In this document: positions 17,279 through 27,017 of the stretch, in pieces
How the letters are laid out: each line of letters opens with the position of its first letter
Numbering within the stretch: the stretch's first letter is position 1
NCBI RefSeq assembly: GCF_026725475.1
Contig: NZ_CP109965.1
Coordinates: 1,798,001-1,862,000 of the forward strand
Length of the DNA stretch: 64,000 nucleotides
From: Catenovulum adriaticum
GTDB lineage: Bacteria; Pseudomonadota; Gammaproteobacteria; Enterobacterales; Alteromonadaceae
Direction: 5' to 3'
Notes under the pieces: model-generated
What the model was told of the DNA's origin: nothing
The model's input: the letters and a program-made list of their open reading frames with translations, nothing else
The model's database searches: none
Made by a program: the position numbers and the translations under genes

Positions 17279-18604
17279 ATGCAAACGCTTGTTTGGAACG
17301 CACTGGATAACAGTCAACAAAATGCAATTTTAGCCCGCCCTGCTTTGGGTGACAGCGCTAAATTAAGCGCTTTAGTGAGCGACATTATTGCCCAAGTTAA
17401 AAGTACAGGGGATGATGCACTGCGTGAACTAACGGCGAAATTTGACCAGTTAGAGCTACCTCATTTACAAGTCAGTCAAGCCGAAATTGATGCATCGGAA
17501 GATGAACTCGGCGACGAGATAAAACAGGCAATCAAACTGGCAAAAGATCAAATTGATAAATTTCACCAAGCACAAGTTGCGCCCGTGATTAAAGTTGAAA
17601 CCAGCCCTGGTGTAGTGTGTGAACTTCACACGCAACCGATTGAATCGGTTGGTTTATATATTCCAGGTGGAACAGCGCCTTTGCCTTCAACCGTGCTAAT
17701 GTTAGCCACCCCTGCTCGTATCGCAGGCTGTAAACGATTAGTATTAGCCACCCCGCCGGGTAAAGACGGTAAAATTAAAGCTGAAATACGCTACGCAGCC
17801 AAAATTTGTCAAATAGACGAAATTTATATGGTTGGGGGTGCACAAGCCATTGCAGCTTTAGCCTACGGCACGCAAAGCATTCAAAAAGTATTGAAAATAT
17901 TTGGTCCGGGTAATAGCTTTGTGACCGAAGCCAAACAACAAGTGAGTCAAGATCATCAAGGTGCTAGCATTGATATGCCTGCCGGCCCGTCAGAAGTGTT
18001 AGTGATTGCAGACGAAAACGCAAATCCTGAATTTGTTGCTGCCGATTTACTATCTCAAGCTGAACATGGTCGAGATTCTCAAGTGATTTTAGTGACCAAT
18101 TCAGCTAAGCAAGCTAAAGCATGTGAAGCCGAAGTTAACCGTCAGGTTGCTTTGCTACCCAGACAAGAAATTGCTACTGCAGCGCTATCGCATAGCCGGG
18201 TAATCATTACCGAGTCAATTGAGCAATCAATTAAAGTCAGCAACCAATATGCACCTGAGCATCTAATTGTGCAAACTCAAAATGCAAGAGCTTTACTGCC
18301 GCAACTTGAAAATGCCGGTTCTATCTTTTTAGGGGAATATTCTCCTGAATCGGCGGGCGATTATGCTAGTGGTACCAATCACGTATTACCAACTTATGGT
18401 TATACCCGCACCTATAGCAGTTTAAGTTTGGCCGATTTTACCAAACGCTATACAGTGCAAGAATTAACCGCACAAGGTATTCAAGCAATTGGCCCTGCCA
18501 TTATGAATTTAGCCGCTGCAGAAAGCCTTGATGCTCATAAAAATGCAGTTGCCGTTCGTTTACAACATTTAGCTAAGCAGTCTACAGGTGGAACACAATC
18601 ATGA
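17279..18604 (+). CDS. hisD: Histidinol dehydrogenase
   Basis: This zinc enzyme carries out the last two steps of histidine synthesis, L-histidinol to L-histidine with NAD+. Its 441 residues match the family. Clear signatures are VGLYIPGGTAPLPSTVLM, the FGPGNSFVTEAKQQV region, IDMPAGPSEVLVIAD and the metal region around LLSQAEHGRDSQ. The C-terminal segment YASGTNHVLPTYGYTRTYSSLSL is typical. It follows hisG by 16 bp. Its stop overlaps the hisC start in ATGA, so coupled translation is likely. Confidence 0.97.
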   Translation: MQTLVWNALDNSQQNAILARPALGDSAKLSALVSDIIAQVKSTGDDALRELTAKFDQLELPHLQVSQAEIDASEDELGDEIKQAIKLAKDQIDKFHQAQVAPVIKVETSPGVVCELHTQPIESVGLYIPGGTAPLPSTVLMLATPARIAGCKRLVLATPPGKDGKIKAEIRYAAKICQIDEIYMVGGAQAIAALAYGTQSIQKVLKIFGPGNSFVTEAKQQVSQDHQGASIDMPAGPSEVLVIADENANPEFVAADLLSQAEHGRDSQVILVTNSAKQAKACEAEVNRQVALLPRQEIATAALSHSRVIITESIEQSIKVSNQYAPEHLIVQTQNARALLPQLENAGSIFLGEYSPESAGDYASGTNHVLPTYGYTRTYSSLSLADFTKRYTVQELTAQGIQAIGPAIMNLAAAESLDAHKNAVAVRLQHLAKQSTGGTQS

Positions 18605-19662
18605 GTTTAGCCGAACAATTAACGCGCCAAAATATTAAAGGTTTAGTACCTTATGCTTCTGCTCGTCGCAGCATGTCGGGTGGTCGTATTTGGCTTAATG
18701 CAAATGAATCGCCATTTGCCAACGACTATCAACTTGATAGCTCAGTTTTAAATCGCTACCCAGATTTTCAGCCACCTGAGCTAATTAAAAGTTATGCTCA
18801 ATTTGCTGGCGTTCAAACCAATCAAGTTATAGCGAGCCGCGGCGCAGACGAAGCCATCGAATTGCTGATTCGTACATTTTGTGAAAACGATGAATCTATT
18901 ATGATTTGTCCGCCTACTTATGGCATGTACGCTATCAGTGCAGAAACAAGCAATATCAATACAAAAAAAGTCCCGCTTAATGCTGATTTTTCATTAAACT
19001 TGGATGCCATGGCTCAGCAAAAATCTGGGGTGAAAGTTGTTTTTATCTGCACCCCTAACAATCCAACTGGCAGTGTCATATCGCACGAACAAATTAAAGC
19101 GGTTTTAGACATGTTTGAAGGACAAGCCATAGTAGCAATTGATGAAGCTTATATAGAGTTTTCACCTGAAAACAGCGTCGCCAGTTGGGTATCTCAGTAC
19201 CCCAATTTAGCCGTGATGCGGACATTGTCAAAAGCGTTTGCACTCGCTGGGATTCGCTGTGGTTTTACCCTAGCAAATCAGCATATTATTGAAGCGATGA
19301 GCAAAGTAATTCCGCCCTACCCAATTAGCTGGCCTGTGGCACAAATTGCCTGCCAAGCGTTATCGGCTGACGGTATTGCGCGCATGCAATCGCAATTAGG
19401 CTGCATCAACGAACAAAAGGCTCGAATTGCACAAGCCTTAACAGAGCTACCTTACATATATGAAGTGCTACCCAGTGCATCAAACTTTATTATGTTTAGA
19501 ACAGAACATAAAAAAGCCTTATTTGATACTTTAATCGAACAAGGCATTTTAATTAGAGATTACTCAAGCCAAGTGATGCTAGACAATAGTTTACGTATTT
19601 CTGTTGGCAATAAAGAAGAAACAGACGCTTTATTGTCTGTGATGAAAGCATTTAACGCATAA
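18601..19662 (+). CDS. hisC: Histidinol-phosphate aminotransferase
   Basis: This PLP-dependent class-II aminotransferase of 353 residues converts imidazole-acetol phosphate to histidinol phosphate. The N-terminus has IWLNANESPF, the PLP-site residues include the Asp/Tyr region VAIDEAYIEF, and the Schiff-base Lys lies in RTLSKAFALAGIRCG. Residues in SLRISVGNKEETD near the C-terminus bind the phosphate. The start codon overlaps the hisD stop. It is the third gene of the his operon. Confidence 0.96.
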   Translation: MSLAEQLTRQNIKGLVPYASARRSMSGGRIWLNANESPFANDYQLDSSVLNRYPDFQPPELIKSYAQFAGVQTNQVIASRGADEAIELLIRTFCENDESIMICPPTYGMYAISAETSNINTKKVPLNADFSLNLDAMAQQKSGVKVVFICTPNNPTGSVISHEQIKAVLDMFEGQAIVAIDEAYIEFSPENSVASWVSQYPNLAVMRTLSKAFALAGIRCGFTLANQHIIEAMSKVIPPYPISWPVAQIACQALSADGIARMQSQLGCINEQKARIAQALTELPYIYEVLPSASNFIMFRTEHKKALFDTLIEQGILIRDYSSQVMLDNSLRISVGNKEETDALLSVMKAFNA

Positions 19663-19692
19663 ACGTTTACAAATAATTTTAGGTTAACCACA

Positions 19693-20763
19693 ATGGCAAG
19701 AGCAGATATTTTATTTATCGATAGAGACGGCACTTTAGTAAAAGAGCCGCCCGTAGATTACCAATTAGATTCTTTAGAAAAATTGGTTTTTGAGCCAAAT
19801 GTAATTCCAGCCATGCTAAAGCTAAAAGCGGCTGGTTTTAAATTAGTCATGGTCACCAATCAAGATGGTTTGGGCACAGACAGCTTTCCACAAGCTGATT
19901 TTGATTTAGCGCATAATAAAATGATGGATATTTTCGCATCTCAAGGCGTAACTTTTGATGATGTGCTCATTTGCCCTCATTTTCCAACCGATAACTGTAG
20001 CTGCCGTAAACCTAAACTGGGTTTAGTGGCTGAATATTTACAACAAGGTAAAGTGAATTTTGAAAACTCATATGTGATTGGCGATCGAGAAACCGATATG
20101 CAACTAGCAGCTAATATGGGTCTTCCTGGCTTTCAATTTGGTCAACCAGGTATTGACTGGCAGCACATTGTTGAAGTTTTAACAGTACAAGCGCGTACTG
20201 CTAAAATTGAACGTAATACCAGCGAAACTCAAATCACAGTCGAAGTAAACCTAGATAAACAAGCCAAAGCGGACATTCATACCGGTGTTGGATTTTTTGA
20301 CCATATGCTGGATCAAATTTCAACGCATGGTGGGTTTTATATGAATATCCAAGTCAATGGCGATTTGCACATTGACGATCACCATTCAGTTGAAGATACG
20401 GCCCTTGCGCTCGGCTTAGCGTTGAAACAAGCATTAGGCAACAAACGCGGCATAGGTCGATTTGGTTTTAGCTTGCCAATGGATGAATGTTTAGCCCAAT
20501 GTACTATGGATATTTCAGGTCGTCCGTTTTCTAAAATTGAAGCAAACTTTACCACTGAAAAAGTAGGTGAAATGGCGACTGAAATGGTGCCACATTTTTT
20601 CCGTTCATTAGCTGATAGCATGTTAATTACTTTACATCTGTCGACTGATGGCGATAACGACCATCACAAAGTGGAAAGCTTATTTAAAGTATTTGGCCGA
20701 GCGCTTCGCCAAGCCATCCGAATTGAAGGCTCAGAATTGCCTAGCAGTAAAGGAGTTCTATGA
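19693..20763 (+). CDS. hisB: Bifunctional HisB: histidinol-phosphatase and IGP dehydratase
   Basis: This is a fused enzyme of 356 residues. The N-terminal part is a HAD-type histidinol-phosphatase with D10 and D12 in FIDRDGTLV and a zinc-binding loop (CPHFPTDNCSCRKPK). From about residue 168 the C-terminal part is imidazole-glycerol-phosphate dehydratase, with metal-binding His motifs in GVGFFDHMLDQISTHGG, IDDHHSVEDTALALG and DNDHHKVE. The bifunctional form is typical of gammaproteobacteria and supports the taxonomic reading. It overlaps the hisH start. Confidence 0.97.
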   Translation: MARADILFIDRDGTLVKEPPVDYQLDSLEKLVFEPNVIPAMLKLKAAGFKLVMVTNQDGLGTDSFPQADFDLAHNKMMDIFASQGVTFDDVLICPHFPTDNCSCRKPKLGLVAEYLQQGKVNFENSYVIGDRETDMQLAANMGLPGFQFGQPGIDWQHIVEVLTVQARTAKIERNTSETQITVEVNLDKQAKADIHTGVGFFDHMLDQISTHGGFYMNIQVNGDLHIDDHHSVEDTALALGLALKQALGNKRGIGRFGFSLPMDECLAQCTMDISGRPFSKIEANFTTEKVGEMATEMVPHFFRSLADSMLITLHLSTDGDNDHHKVESLFKVFGRALRQAIRIEGSELPSSKGVL

Positions 20764-21383
20764 TGTCATTAACCACGTCATCAAATGCAGGTAAAATTGT
20801 CATTATAGACACCAGCTGCGCCAATTTAGCATCGCTTAAATTTGGGATTGAACGTTTAGGCTACCAAGTTGAAATTAGCGACCAAGCAGACGTTATTCAA
20901 GCTGCCGATAAAGTATTTTTACCGGGTGTTGGTGCTGCAGGTGCCGCAATGGAAATTATTAATCAAAAAGGCATCCCTGATATTGTTAAAAACTTAACCC
21001 AACCTGTTTTAGGGATTTGTTTAGGGATGCAATTAATGACAGAGTTTTCTGCTGAAGGTAATGTTGATTGTTTAGGCTTAATCCCCGGCCAAGTTAATCC
21101 AATTCAAGCAGAAAATTTGCGATTACCGCACATGGGATGGAATACCCTGTCGCATATTAGTGATCACCCATTATTTGAAGGTATCACAAAACAGGATTAT
21201 TTTTATTTTGTTCATAGCTTATGCGTTGCGCCGTCTGATTATACATTAGCGCAATGCGATTATGGACAAGCATTCTCAGCCTCACTCTGTAATGGCAACT
21301 TTATGGGGGTGCAATTCCACCCTGAGCGTTCTGGTTCTGCTGGTGCTCGTGTCATTCAAAACTTTTTGGAGATGAAAGCATGA
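20760..21383 (+). CDS. hisH: Imidazole glycerol phosphate synthase, glutaminase subunit
   Basis: This class-I glutamine amidotransferase of about 207 residues supplies ammonia to HisF. The catalytic Cys87 is in LGICLGMQLM, and the His and Glu are in GVQFHPERSG near the C-terminus. MGWNTL and YFYFVHS are family features. AGGAG at 20751-20755 precedes two adjacent ATG codons at 20760 and 20763. The second has the better spacing, so the true start may be one codon later. It overlaps both neighbours. Confidence 0.95.
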   Translation: MMSLTTSSNAGKIVIIDTSCANLASLKFGIERLGYQVEISDQADVIQAADKVFLPGVGAAGAAMEIINQKGIPDIVKNLTQPVLGICLGMQLMTEFSAEGNVDCLGLIPGQVNPIQAENLRLPHMGWNTLSHISDHPLFEGITKQDYFYFVHSLCVAPSDYTLAQCDYGQAFSASLCNGNFMGVQFHPERSGSAGARVIQNFLEMKA

Positions 21384-22117
21384 TCATCCCTGCGATTGAT
21401 TTAATTGATGGTAAAGTCGTTCGTTTATACCAAGGCGACTATGCCCAAAAAACTGAATACCAATTTGACCCAATTGACGTACTGACTAAATACGCCAAAG
21501 GCGGCGCTAAATGGCTTCACATTGTAGATTTAACTGGCGCAAAAGATACTGACAAGCGCCAATTAGATTTAATAAAATCTATGGTTGATACGGGCTTAAT
21601 GCGCTTTCAAGCTGGTGGTGGCATTCGTCGAAAACAAGATGTCGAGCAATTACTCGCAGCTGGTGTTGAACGGGTAGTAATTGGTTCATTAGCGGTAAAA
21701 CAACCTGAGCTAGTTAAAAACTGGATTGACACTTATGGCCCTCAACATATTGTATTAGCACTTGATATTAATATTGATGAAAATGGCCAAAAGTTTATTG
21801 CCACCCACGGCTGGCAAGAAAACTCAGGTGTAACTTTAGAAGCAATGTTAAAAGACTATGCAGAGGTCGGTGTTCGTCACGTATTGTGCACTGATATTTC
21901 TAAAGACGGTACATTAGCAGGCTCTAATGTTGATTTATATTCAGAAGTCGTCAGCCAGTTTCCTCATATTGAATGGCAAGCGTCTGGTGGTATCGGAAAC
22001 CTAAACGACATCGCAGCATTAAAACCAACCAACGTCAGTGGCGTTATTTTAGGTCGATCATTATTAGAAGGGAAATTTAATATTGAGGAGGCAATTCAAT
22101 GCTGGCACGACGCATAA
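21380..22117 (+). CDS. hisA: ProFAR isomerase
   Basis: This TIM-barrel isomerase of 245 residues converts ProFAR to PRFAR in histidine synthesis. Typical features are MIIPAIDLIDGKVVRLYQGDY with the catalytic Asp8, and the phosphate-binding loops QAGGGIRRKQDV and QASGGIGNLNDI. A catalytic Asp lies in LCTDISKDGTL. Its stop overlaps the hisF start by 19 bp and the hisH stop overlaps its own ATG, as expected for a tightly packed his operon. Confidence 0.96.
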   Translation: MIIPAIDLIDGKVVRLYQGDYAQKTEYQFDPIDVLTKYAKGGAKWLHIVDLTGAKDTDKRQLDLIKSMVDTGLMRFQAGGGIRRKQDVEQLLAAGVERVVIGSLAVKQPELVKNWIDTYGPQHIVLALDINIDENGQKFIATHGWQENSGVTLEAMLKDYAEVGVRHVLCTDISKDGTLAGSNVDLYSEVVSQFPHIEWQASGGIGNLNDIAALKPTNVSGVILGRSLLEGKFNIEEAIQCWHDA

Positions 22118-22875
22118 TTCCTTGTCTGGATGTTAAAGATGGAAAAGTAGTTAAAGGCGTAAAATTCCGCAACCACGAAATTATTGGCGATATAGTCCCT
22201 TTGGCTGAAAAATATTCAGCCATGGGCGCAGATGAACTGGTTTTTTACGATATTACCGCATCAAGCGACAGCCGAGTCGTTGATAAAAGCTGGGTATCTC
22301 GCATTGCCGAAAAAATTGATATTCCTTTTTGTGTTGCTGGTGGTATTAAAACCATTGAAGATGCTCGCACTATTTTAGAAATGGGTGCTGACAAAATATC
22401 AATCAACTCCCCTGCACTGGCTAACCCTGCGCTAATCACTGAGTTAAATCGTCGATTTGGTCAGCAATGTGTCGTAATTGGCATTGATTCATTTTTTAAT
22501 GAAGAGACAGGCCAATACGAAGTTTACCAGTTTACCGGTGATGAAAAACGTACCCAAAAAACGAATTGGAGTACTTTTGATTGGATTAAAAAAGTACAAG
22601 AAATGGGTGCCGGTGAAATAGTTTTAAACTGTATGAACCAAGATGGTGTTCGTCAAGGTTATGATATAACCCAATTAAAGCAAGCACGTGAAGTTTGCAA
22701 GGTGCCGTTAATTGCTTCAGGCGGCGCAGGTAGCATTGAGCATTTTATTGATGTATATCAGCAAGCAGACGTTGATGGCGCGCTTGCCGCCAGTGTATTT
22801 CATAAGTCAGTGATTGAAATGGCAGAACTAAAAAAAGTATTAATTGATAACAAAGTGGAGATCAGACCGTGCTAA
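22099..22875 (+). CDS. hisF: Imidazole glycerol phosphate synthase, cyclase subunit
   Basis: This TIM-barrel cyclase of 258 residues makes imidazole glycerol phosphate and AICAR together with HisH. The first catalytic Asp lies in RIIPCLDVKDGKVVKG. VAGGIKTIEDA and ASGGAGSIEHF are the phosphate loops, and the second catalytic Asp lies in NCMNQDGVRQGYD. A strong ribosome-binding site, GAGGAGG, sits inside the end of hisA. It overlaps hisI by 7 bp. Confidence 0.97.
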   Translation: MLARRIIPCLDVKDGKVVKGVKFRNHEIIGDIVPLAEKYSAMGADELVFYDITASSDSRVVDKSWVSRIAEKIDIPFCVAGGIKTIEDARTILEMGADKISINSPALANPALITELNRRFGQQCVVIGIDSFFNEETGQYEVYQFTGDEKRTQKTNWSTFDWIKKVQEMGAGEIVLNCMNQDGVRQGYDITQLKQAREVCKVPLIASGGAGSIEHFIDVYQQADVDGALAASVFHKSVIEMAELKKVLIDNKVEIRPC

Positions 22876-23492
22876 TTACAAAGCAAAATATTAACGAACT
22901 TGCTTGGGATAAAGCAGACAACGGTTTACTCCCGCTGATTGTTCAAGATGTATTTTCCGGCAAAATATTAATGCAAGGTTATGCTGACAGTGCAGCCCTT
23001 GAAAAAACGTTCGCCACCGGTCATGTGACTTTTTATAGCCGCAGCAAAAACCGTTTATGGACTAAAGGTGAAGAATCTGGCAATACCTTAAGTTTAAAAG
23101 AACTATCAACCGATTGTGATAAAGACAGCTTAATTGCCCTTGCCGAACCGGCAGGCCCAACTTGCCATTTAGGCACAGAAACTTGTTGGGATGGTGACGC
23201 TCAACCTAATTTAAGCTTTTTAGCCGACTTACAAAATGTGATTGCCAGCCGTAAAGGCGCTGATGCAGACTCTAGTTACACAGCTAGCCTGTACGCAAAA
23301 GGGGTAAAACGTATTTCACAAAAAGTAGGTGAAGAAGGTGTTGAAGTTGCACTAGCCGCCACCTCAGGTGATAAAGACGAACTTATTTGTGAATCTGCTG
23401 ATTTGTTATACCACTTAACGGTTTTATTACAATCAATGGATTTAGAATTAAACGATGTCATTAATAAACTAAAAGAGCGCCACGCTAAATAA
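22869..23492 (+). CDS. hisI: Bifunctional PRA-CH / PRA-PH (HisIE)
   Basis: This 207-residue fusion joins phosphoribosyl-AMP cyclohydrolase (HisI, residues to about 110) with phosphoribosyl-ATP pyrophosphohydrolase (HisE). HisI motifs are MQGYADSAALEKT, GHVTFYSRSKNRLWTKGEESGN, and the zinc Cys residues in STDCDKD and CHLGTETCW. The HisE part contains KVGEEGVEVALAA and ESADLLYHLTVLL. The start codon is GTG at 22869, with GGAG about 8 bp upstream. It is the last gene of the his operon and a terminator follows. Confidence 0.96.
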   Translation: MLITKQNINELAWDKADNGLLPLIVQDVFSGKILMQGYADSAALEKTFATGHVTFYSRSKNRLWTKGEESGNTLSLKELSTDCDKDSLIALAEPAGPTCHLGTETCWDGDAQPNLSFLADLQNVIASRKGADADSSYTASLYAKGVKRISQKVGEEGVEVALAATSGDKDELICESADLLYHLTVLLQSMDLELNDVINKLKERHAK

Positions 23493-23571
23493 GCTAATAT
23501 TCAAGCCAGTTATGTCTTCGGATGGTTTAAATACAGTAAGTGCAGCTGTTTAATATCTAATAATTTTATTT

Positions 23572-23602
23572 AAAAGCCAATCTAATTTAGATTGGCTTTT
23601 TT
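23572..23602 (+). terminator. Intrinsic terminator of the his operon
   Basis: AAAAGCCAATCT pairs with AGATTGGCTTTT over 12 bp with a 5-nt loop and ends in a T tract, about 80 bp beyond the hisI stop. The symmetric A and T flanks would also let it work on the other strand. Confidence 0.9.
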
Positions 23603-23919
23603 GTTATATCACTTCGGCTCTAGATAAATAATCCAATTAGTTAGAATACATCTTAACCCGAGTTGAGATTAAATAATCTTCACCTAACCAGCTTATTTGC
23701 ACTCAGTCAGTGCAGCCAAAATTTGATTTTATTCCCACAAAACTAAACTTATGAAAAATTATAACAAGATAACAAAATCTAATACTTGTTGTCCTTCATA
23801 ATCCCACCTAGAATCTCTCCAACGTAGTGATACTTGGTTTACATTAATTAAACATTTTTATTGCAAGCAGGTTGCTTACATAAAAATGCATTCATTAAAA
23901 TTACAAAGGGTTAAGCAAC
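23603..23919 (+). other. Upstream region of xylB
   Basis: This AT-rich region of about 317 bp between the his terminator and xylB must contain the xylBA promoter. The 23653-23672 motif is the only feature I can support. No CRP consensus and no clear XylR operator were found. Confidence 0.5.
23653..23672. repeat. 20-bp motif, copy 1 (upstream of xylB)
   Basis: TTAACCCGAGTTGAGATTAA recurs with one change (C to T at the fifth base) at 27018-27037, on the far side of xylBA and in the same orientation. The outer TTAA[CT]C and GATTAA form an inverted repeat that is perfect in the second copy. It could be an operator or a dispersed repeat. Confidence 0.55.
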
Positions 23920-25404
23920 ATGTATTTTTTAGGTTTAGATATTGGCAGCTCATCAAGTAAGGTATCTGTGCTGGACGCAAAAACAGGTAAAAGTATAGCG
24001 TCGACTCACTATCCTAAAACAGAGTTAGCAATTAATGCACCACAAGCGGGTTTTGCTGAGCAAGATCCTAATAGTTGGTGGTCGGCAGTAAAAGCGGCCT
24101 GTGCTGAACTATTTGATAATGCCGAGTTTGATCCTAAACAAATCGAAGCCATTGGTATTTCGTATCAAATGCATGGATTAGTTTGTGTTGATAAACAACA
24201 AGAAGTTATTCGCCCAGCCATTATCTGGTGTGATAGCCGTGCCGTTGAAATTGGTGATAAAGCCTTTAAATCTATCGGTGAAAAAACCTGCTTATCTCAA
24301 TTACTTAACTCCCCCGGCAATTTTACCGCCTCAAAATTAAAATGGGTGAAAGAAAATCAACCCGATCTGTATCAACAAATTGATAAAATCATGCTGCCAG
24401 GCGATTTTATTGCCATGAAATTAACCGGTGAAATTACCACGACTCCATCCGGTTTAAGTGAAGGTGTATTATGGAATTTTGCCGAAAATACCATTGCCCA
24501 CAGCGTATTAGAAGAGTACGGTTTTGAATCAAACCTAATTCCCAACATAGTGCCTAGTTTTGCTGACCAAGGCACGGTTAGCCAAAGTGCCGCGCAAGAG
24601 CTTGGCCTACGTGCCGGCATTAAAGTGACCTACCGCGGCGGCGACCAACCTAATAATGCCATGTCACTCAATGTCATGGAACCAGGCGAAGTAGCTGCCA
24701 CAGCTGGTACATCTGGCGTCGTTTATGCCGTAACTGATAAAAATGCCTACGATCCAAAATCAAGAGTGAACACATTCCAACATGTTTCAAGCACTGAACA
24801 AGAAAAACGTAACGGGGTACTCCTTTGCGTTAATGGTACAGGTCGATTATATAGCTGGGTTAGAAGCTTATTAAATACCCAAAATAGCGCCCCTAGCTAC
24901 CCAGCGTTAAATGCGATGGCTGAAAAAGTAAATATAGGTTCAGACGGTTTAGTTTTACATCCATTTGGTAATGGCGCAGAGCGCGTTCTACAAAATAAAA
25001 ATATGGGCGGTCATATGCGTAATATCGACTTTAACCGTCATCAGTTAGGACACATAGTTCGTGGCGCGCAAGAAGGTATCGTATTTGCGCTTAAATACGG
25101 CTTTGACGTATTAACTGAAATGGGTGTAAGCAGCCAAGTTGTTCGAGCAGGCAAAGGCAACATGTTTTTAAGTCCAATATTTGTTGAAGCATTTGTAAAT
25201 AGCTGCCAAACCAGTGTCGAATTATATGATACAGATGGCGCCGAAGGCGCAGCACGTGCTGCTGGTTTAGGGTTAGGTTATTTCACAAACCGAGACGAAA
25301 TGTTTAATGGCTTAACCCTGGTTGAGCGATTTGAACCTCAAGCTGATAAATCTGAACAATATGCAAAAGCTTATCAAGATTGGAAGCAATATTTAGAGCT
25401 GTAA
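23920..25404 (+). CDS. xylB: Xylulokinase
   Basis: This FGGY-family sugar kinase of 494 residues phosphorylates D-xylulose with ATP so that it enters the pentose phosphate pathway. Signatures are LGLDIGSSSSKVSVLD (phosphate-binding), GISYQMHGLV, and IIWCDSRAVEIG. PGDFIAMKLTG lies near the middle, GTSGVVYAVTD in the ATPase core, and DGAEGAARAAGLG at the C-terminus. It is followed by xylA about 107 bp downstream on the same strand, so both steps of isomerase-type xylose use are encoded here. No xylose transporter or regulator is in the window. Confidence 0.94.
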   Translation: MYFLGLDIGSSSSKVSVLDAKTGKSIASTHYPKTELAINAPQAGFAEQDPNSWWSAVKAACAELFDNAEFDPKQIEAIGISYQMHGLVCVDKQQEVIRPAIIWCDSRAVEIGDKAFKSIGEKTCLSQLLNSPGNFTASKLKWVKENQPDLYQQIDKIMLPGDFIAMKLTGEITTTPSGLSEGVLWNFAENTIAHSVLEEYGFESNLIPNIVPSFADQGTVSQSAAQELGLRAGIKVTYRGGDQPNNAMSLNVMEPGEVAATAGTSGVVYAVTDKNAYDPKSRVNTFQHVSSTEQEKRNGVLLCVNGTGRLYSWVRSLLNTQNSAPSYPALNAMAEKVNIGSDGLVLHPFGNGAERVLQNKNMGGHMRNIDFNRHQLGHIVRGAQEGIVFALKYGFDVLTEMGVSSQVVRAGKGNMFLSPIFVEAFVNSCQTSVELYDTDGAEGAARAAGLGLGYFTNRDEMFNGLTLVERFEPQADKSEQYAKAYQDWKQYLEL

Positions 25405-25511
25405 TAGCTAAAGAATAACTAAAGTCATTTTGATTTAAACAAAAAATTCAATATGACTTCAGTTTATAAATTAAATCATTTGAAACAAACATTGACTAAC
25501 AGAGGTGTTTT

Positions 25512-26843
25512 ATGAGCGTAGTATTAGGTGATAAAGAGTTTTTCCCATCAGTAGGCCAAATTAAATATGAAGGCCGTGATTCTGATAACCCATTTGCATT
25601 TAAATGGTATGATGAAAACCGTGTAGTTGCGGGTAAAACCATGAAAGAATGGTTACGTTTTTCTGGTTGTTACTGGCACACTTTCTGTGGCCAAGGCCAT
25701 GACCCATTTGGTCCAGGTCCACAACGTTTTGAGTGGAATAACCCTTCAGACGCAAAAAGCCGTGCTACTGCAAAAATGGATGCAGCGTTTGAGTTCTTCA
25801 CAAAAATGAACTTGCCTTACTACTGTTTTCATGACGTTGATTTAATTGACGAAGAAGATTCATCAGTTGAAGAGTTTGGTAAAAAATTAGATTTTATTAC
25901 AGATTACGCAAAACAAAAGCAAGATGCATCAGGCGTAAAATTATTATGGGGTACGTCAAACCTATTCACCAACCCTCGCTATATGAATGGCGCTGGTACT
26001 AACCCACACTTCCCAACATTAGCGCGTGCAGGTGCTCAATTAAAATTAGCCATTGATGCCACGATTAAGCTTAATGGTGAAAACTATGTATTTTGGGGGG
26101 GCCGTGAAGGTTATGTTTCACTATTAAACACTAATATGAAACAAGAGCTAGATAATTTAGCTGCTTGGTTACACACAGCTAAAGATTACGCTCGTAAGCA
26201 AGGCTTTACTGGTAACTTCTTCATTGAACCAAAACCAATGGAACCAACAAAACACCAGTATGACTTTGATACTGCTACCGTTGCTGGTTTCTTAAACAAA
26301 TATGGTTTACAGGACGACTTTAAAGTAAACATTGAAGTTAACCACGCGACATTAGCTAATCACACATTCCAACATGAACTTCAAGTTGCAGCCGACAACA
26401 ACTTATTAGGTTCAATTGATGCTAACCGTGGTGATTATCAAAATGCCTGGGATACTGACCAATTCCCTAACAACGTAAACGAAGCCGTTGAAGCAATGTT
26501 GGTATTTGTTGAAGCGGGTGGCCTTCAAGGGGGTGGTGTTAACTTTGATGCTAAAACACGTCGTGAATCAACTGATATGGAAGATATTTTCTTAGGCCAC
26601 ATTGGTGGTATGGATACATTTGCACGTGGTTTAATTATCGCAGATGAAATCTTAACTAAATCTCGCTATAAAGAGTTACGCGCTCAACGTTACGAGACAT
26701 TCCAATCTGGTAAAGGTAAAGATTTCACTGAAGGTAAAATTTCACTAGAAGAGTTAGCTGAAATCGGGGCTGCTGTTGGTGAACCAGAGCAAATGTCTGG
26801 TAAGCAAGAATTGTTTGAAAACATAGTTAACCAATACATTTAA
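25512..26843 (+). CDS. xylA: Xylose isomerase
   Basis: This enzyme of 443 residues interconverts D-xylose and D-xylulose. Typical segments are FWYDE-like FKWYDENRVVAGKTM, catalytic FHDVDLIDE, FWGGREGYVSLLNT, the metal-binding FIEPKPMEPTKHQYD and VNIEVNHATLANHTFQHEL, and GSIDANRGDYQNAWDTDQFP. GGGVNFDAKTRR near the C-terminus is also characteristic. A GAGGT sequence precedes the start. The codon use is smooth and the gene looks highly expressed. A long hairpin terminator follows. Confidence 0.97.
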   Translation: MSVVLGDKEFFPSVGQIKYEGRDSDNPFAFKWYDENRVVAGKTMKEWLRFSGCYWHTFCGQGHDPFGPGPQRFEWNNPSDAKSRATAKMDAAFEFFTKMNLPYYCFHDVDLIDEEDSSVEEFGKKLDFITDYAKQKQDASGVKLLWGTSNLFTNPRYMNGAGTNPHFPTLARAGAQLKLAIDATIKLNGENYVFWGGREGYVSLLNTNMKQELDNLAAWLHTAKDYARKQGFTGNFFIEPKPMEPTKHQYDFDTATVAGFLNKYGLQDDFKVNIEVNHATLANHTFQHELQVAADNNLLGSIDANRGDYQNAWDTDQFPNNVNEAVEAMLVFVEAGGLQGGGVNFDAKTRRESTDMEDIFLGHIGGMDTFARGLIIADEILTKSRYKELRAQRYETFQSGKGKDFTEGKISLEELAEIGAAVGEPEQMSGKQELFENIVNQYI

Positions 26844-26948
26844 TTAAATAGATAGATTGGCGAAAGTTAATATCGGCAATGTTTAGTAGCTCGCTCGCCA
26901 ATCATGATTCAGTTTTAACTGAATCAAAATAAATCTAATTGAAATAAC

Positions 26949-27007
26949 AAAAAGCCAGCTTAGTCATAACCCTTAAACTTATCGATTATGACTAAGCTGG
27001 CTTTTTT
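26949..27007. terminator. Bidirectional terminator between xylA and the binding-protein gene
   Basis: A 21-bp perfect stem (AAAAAGCCAGCTTAGTCATAA paired with its complement at 26986-27006) has a 16-nt loop and a T run on each strand. It serves the convergent xylA and 27068-28060 genes. Confidence 0.92.
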
Positions 27008-27017
27008 ATAACTAACC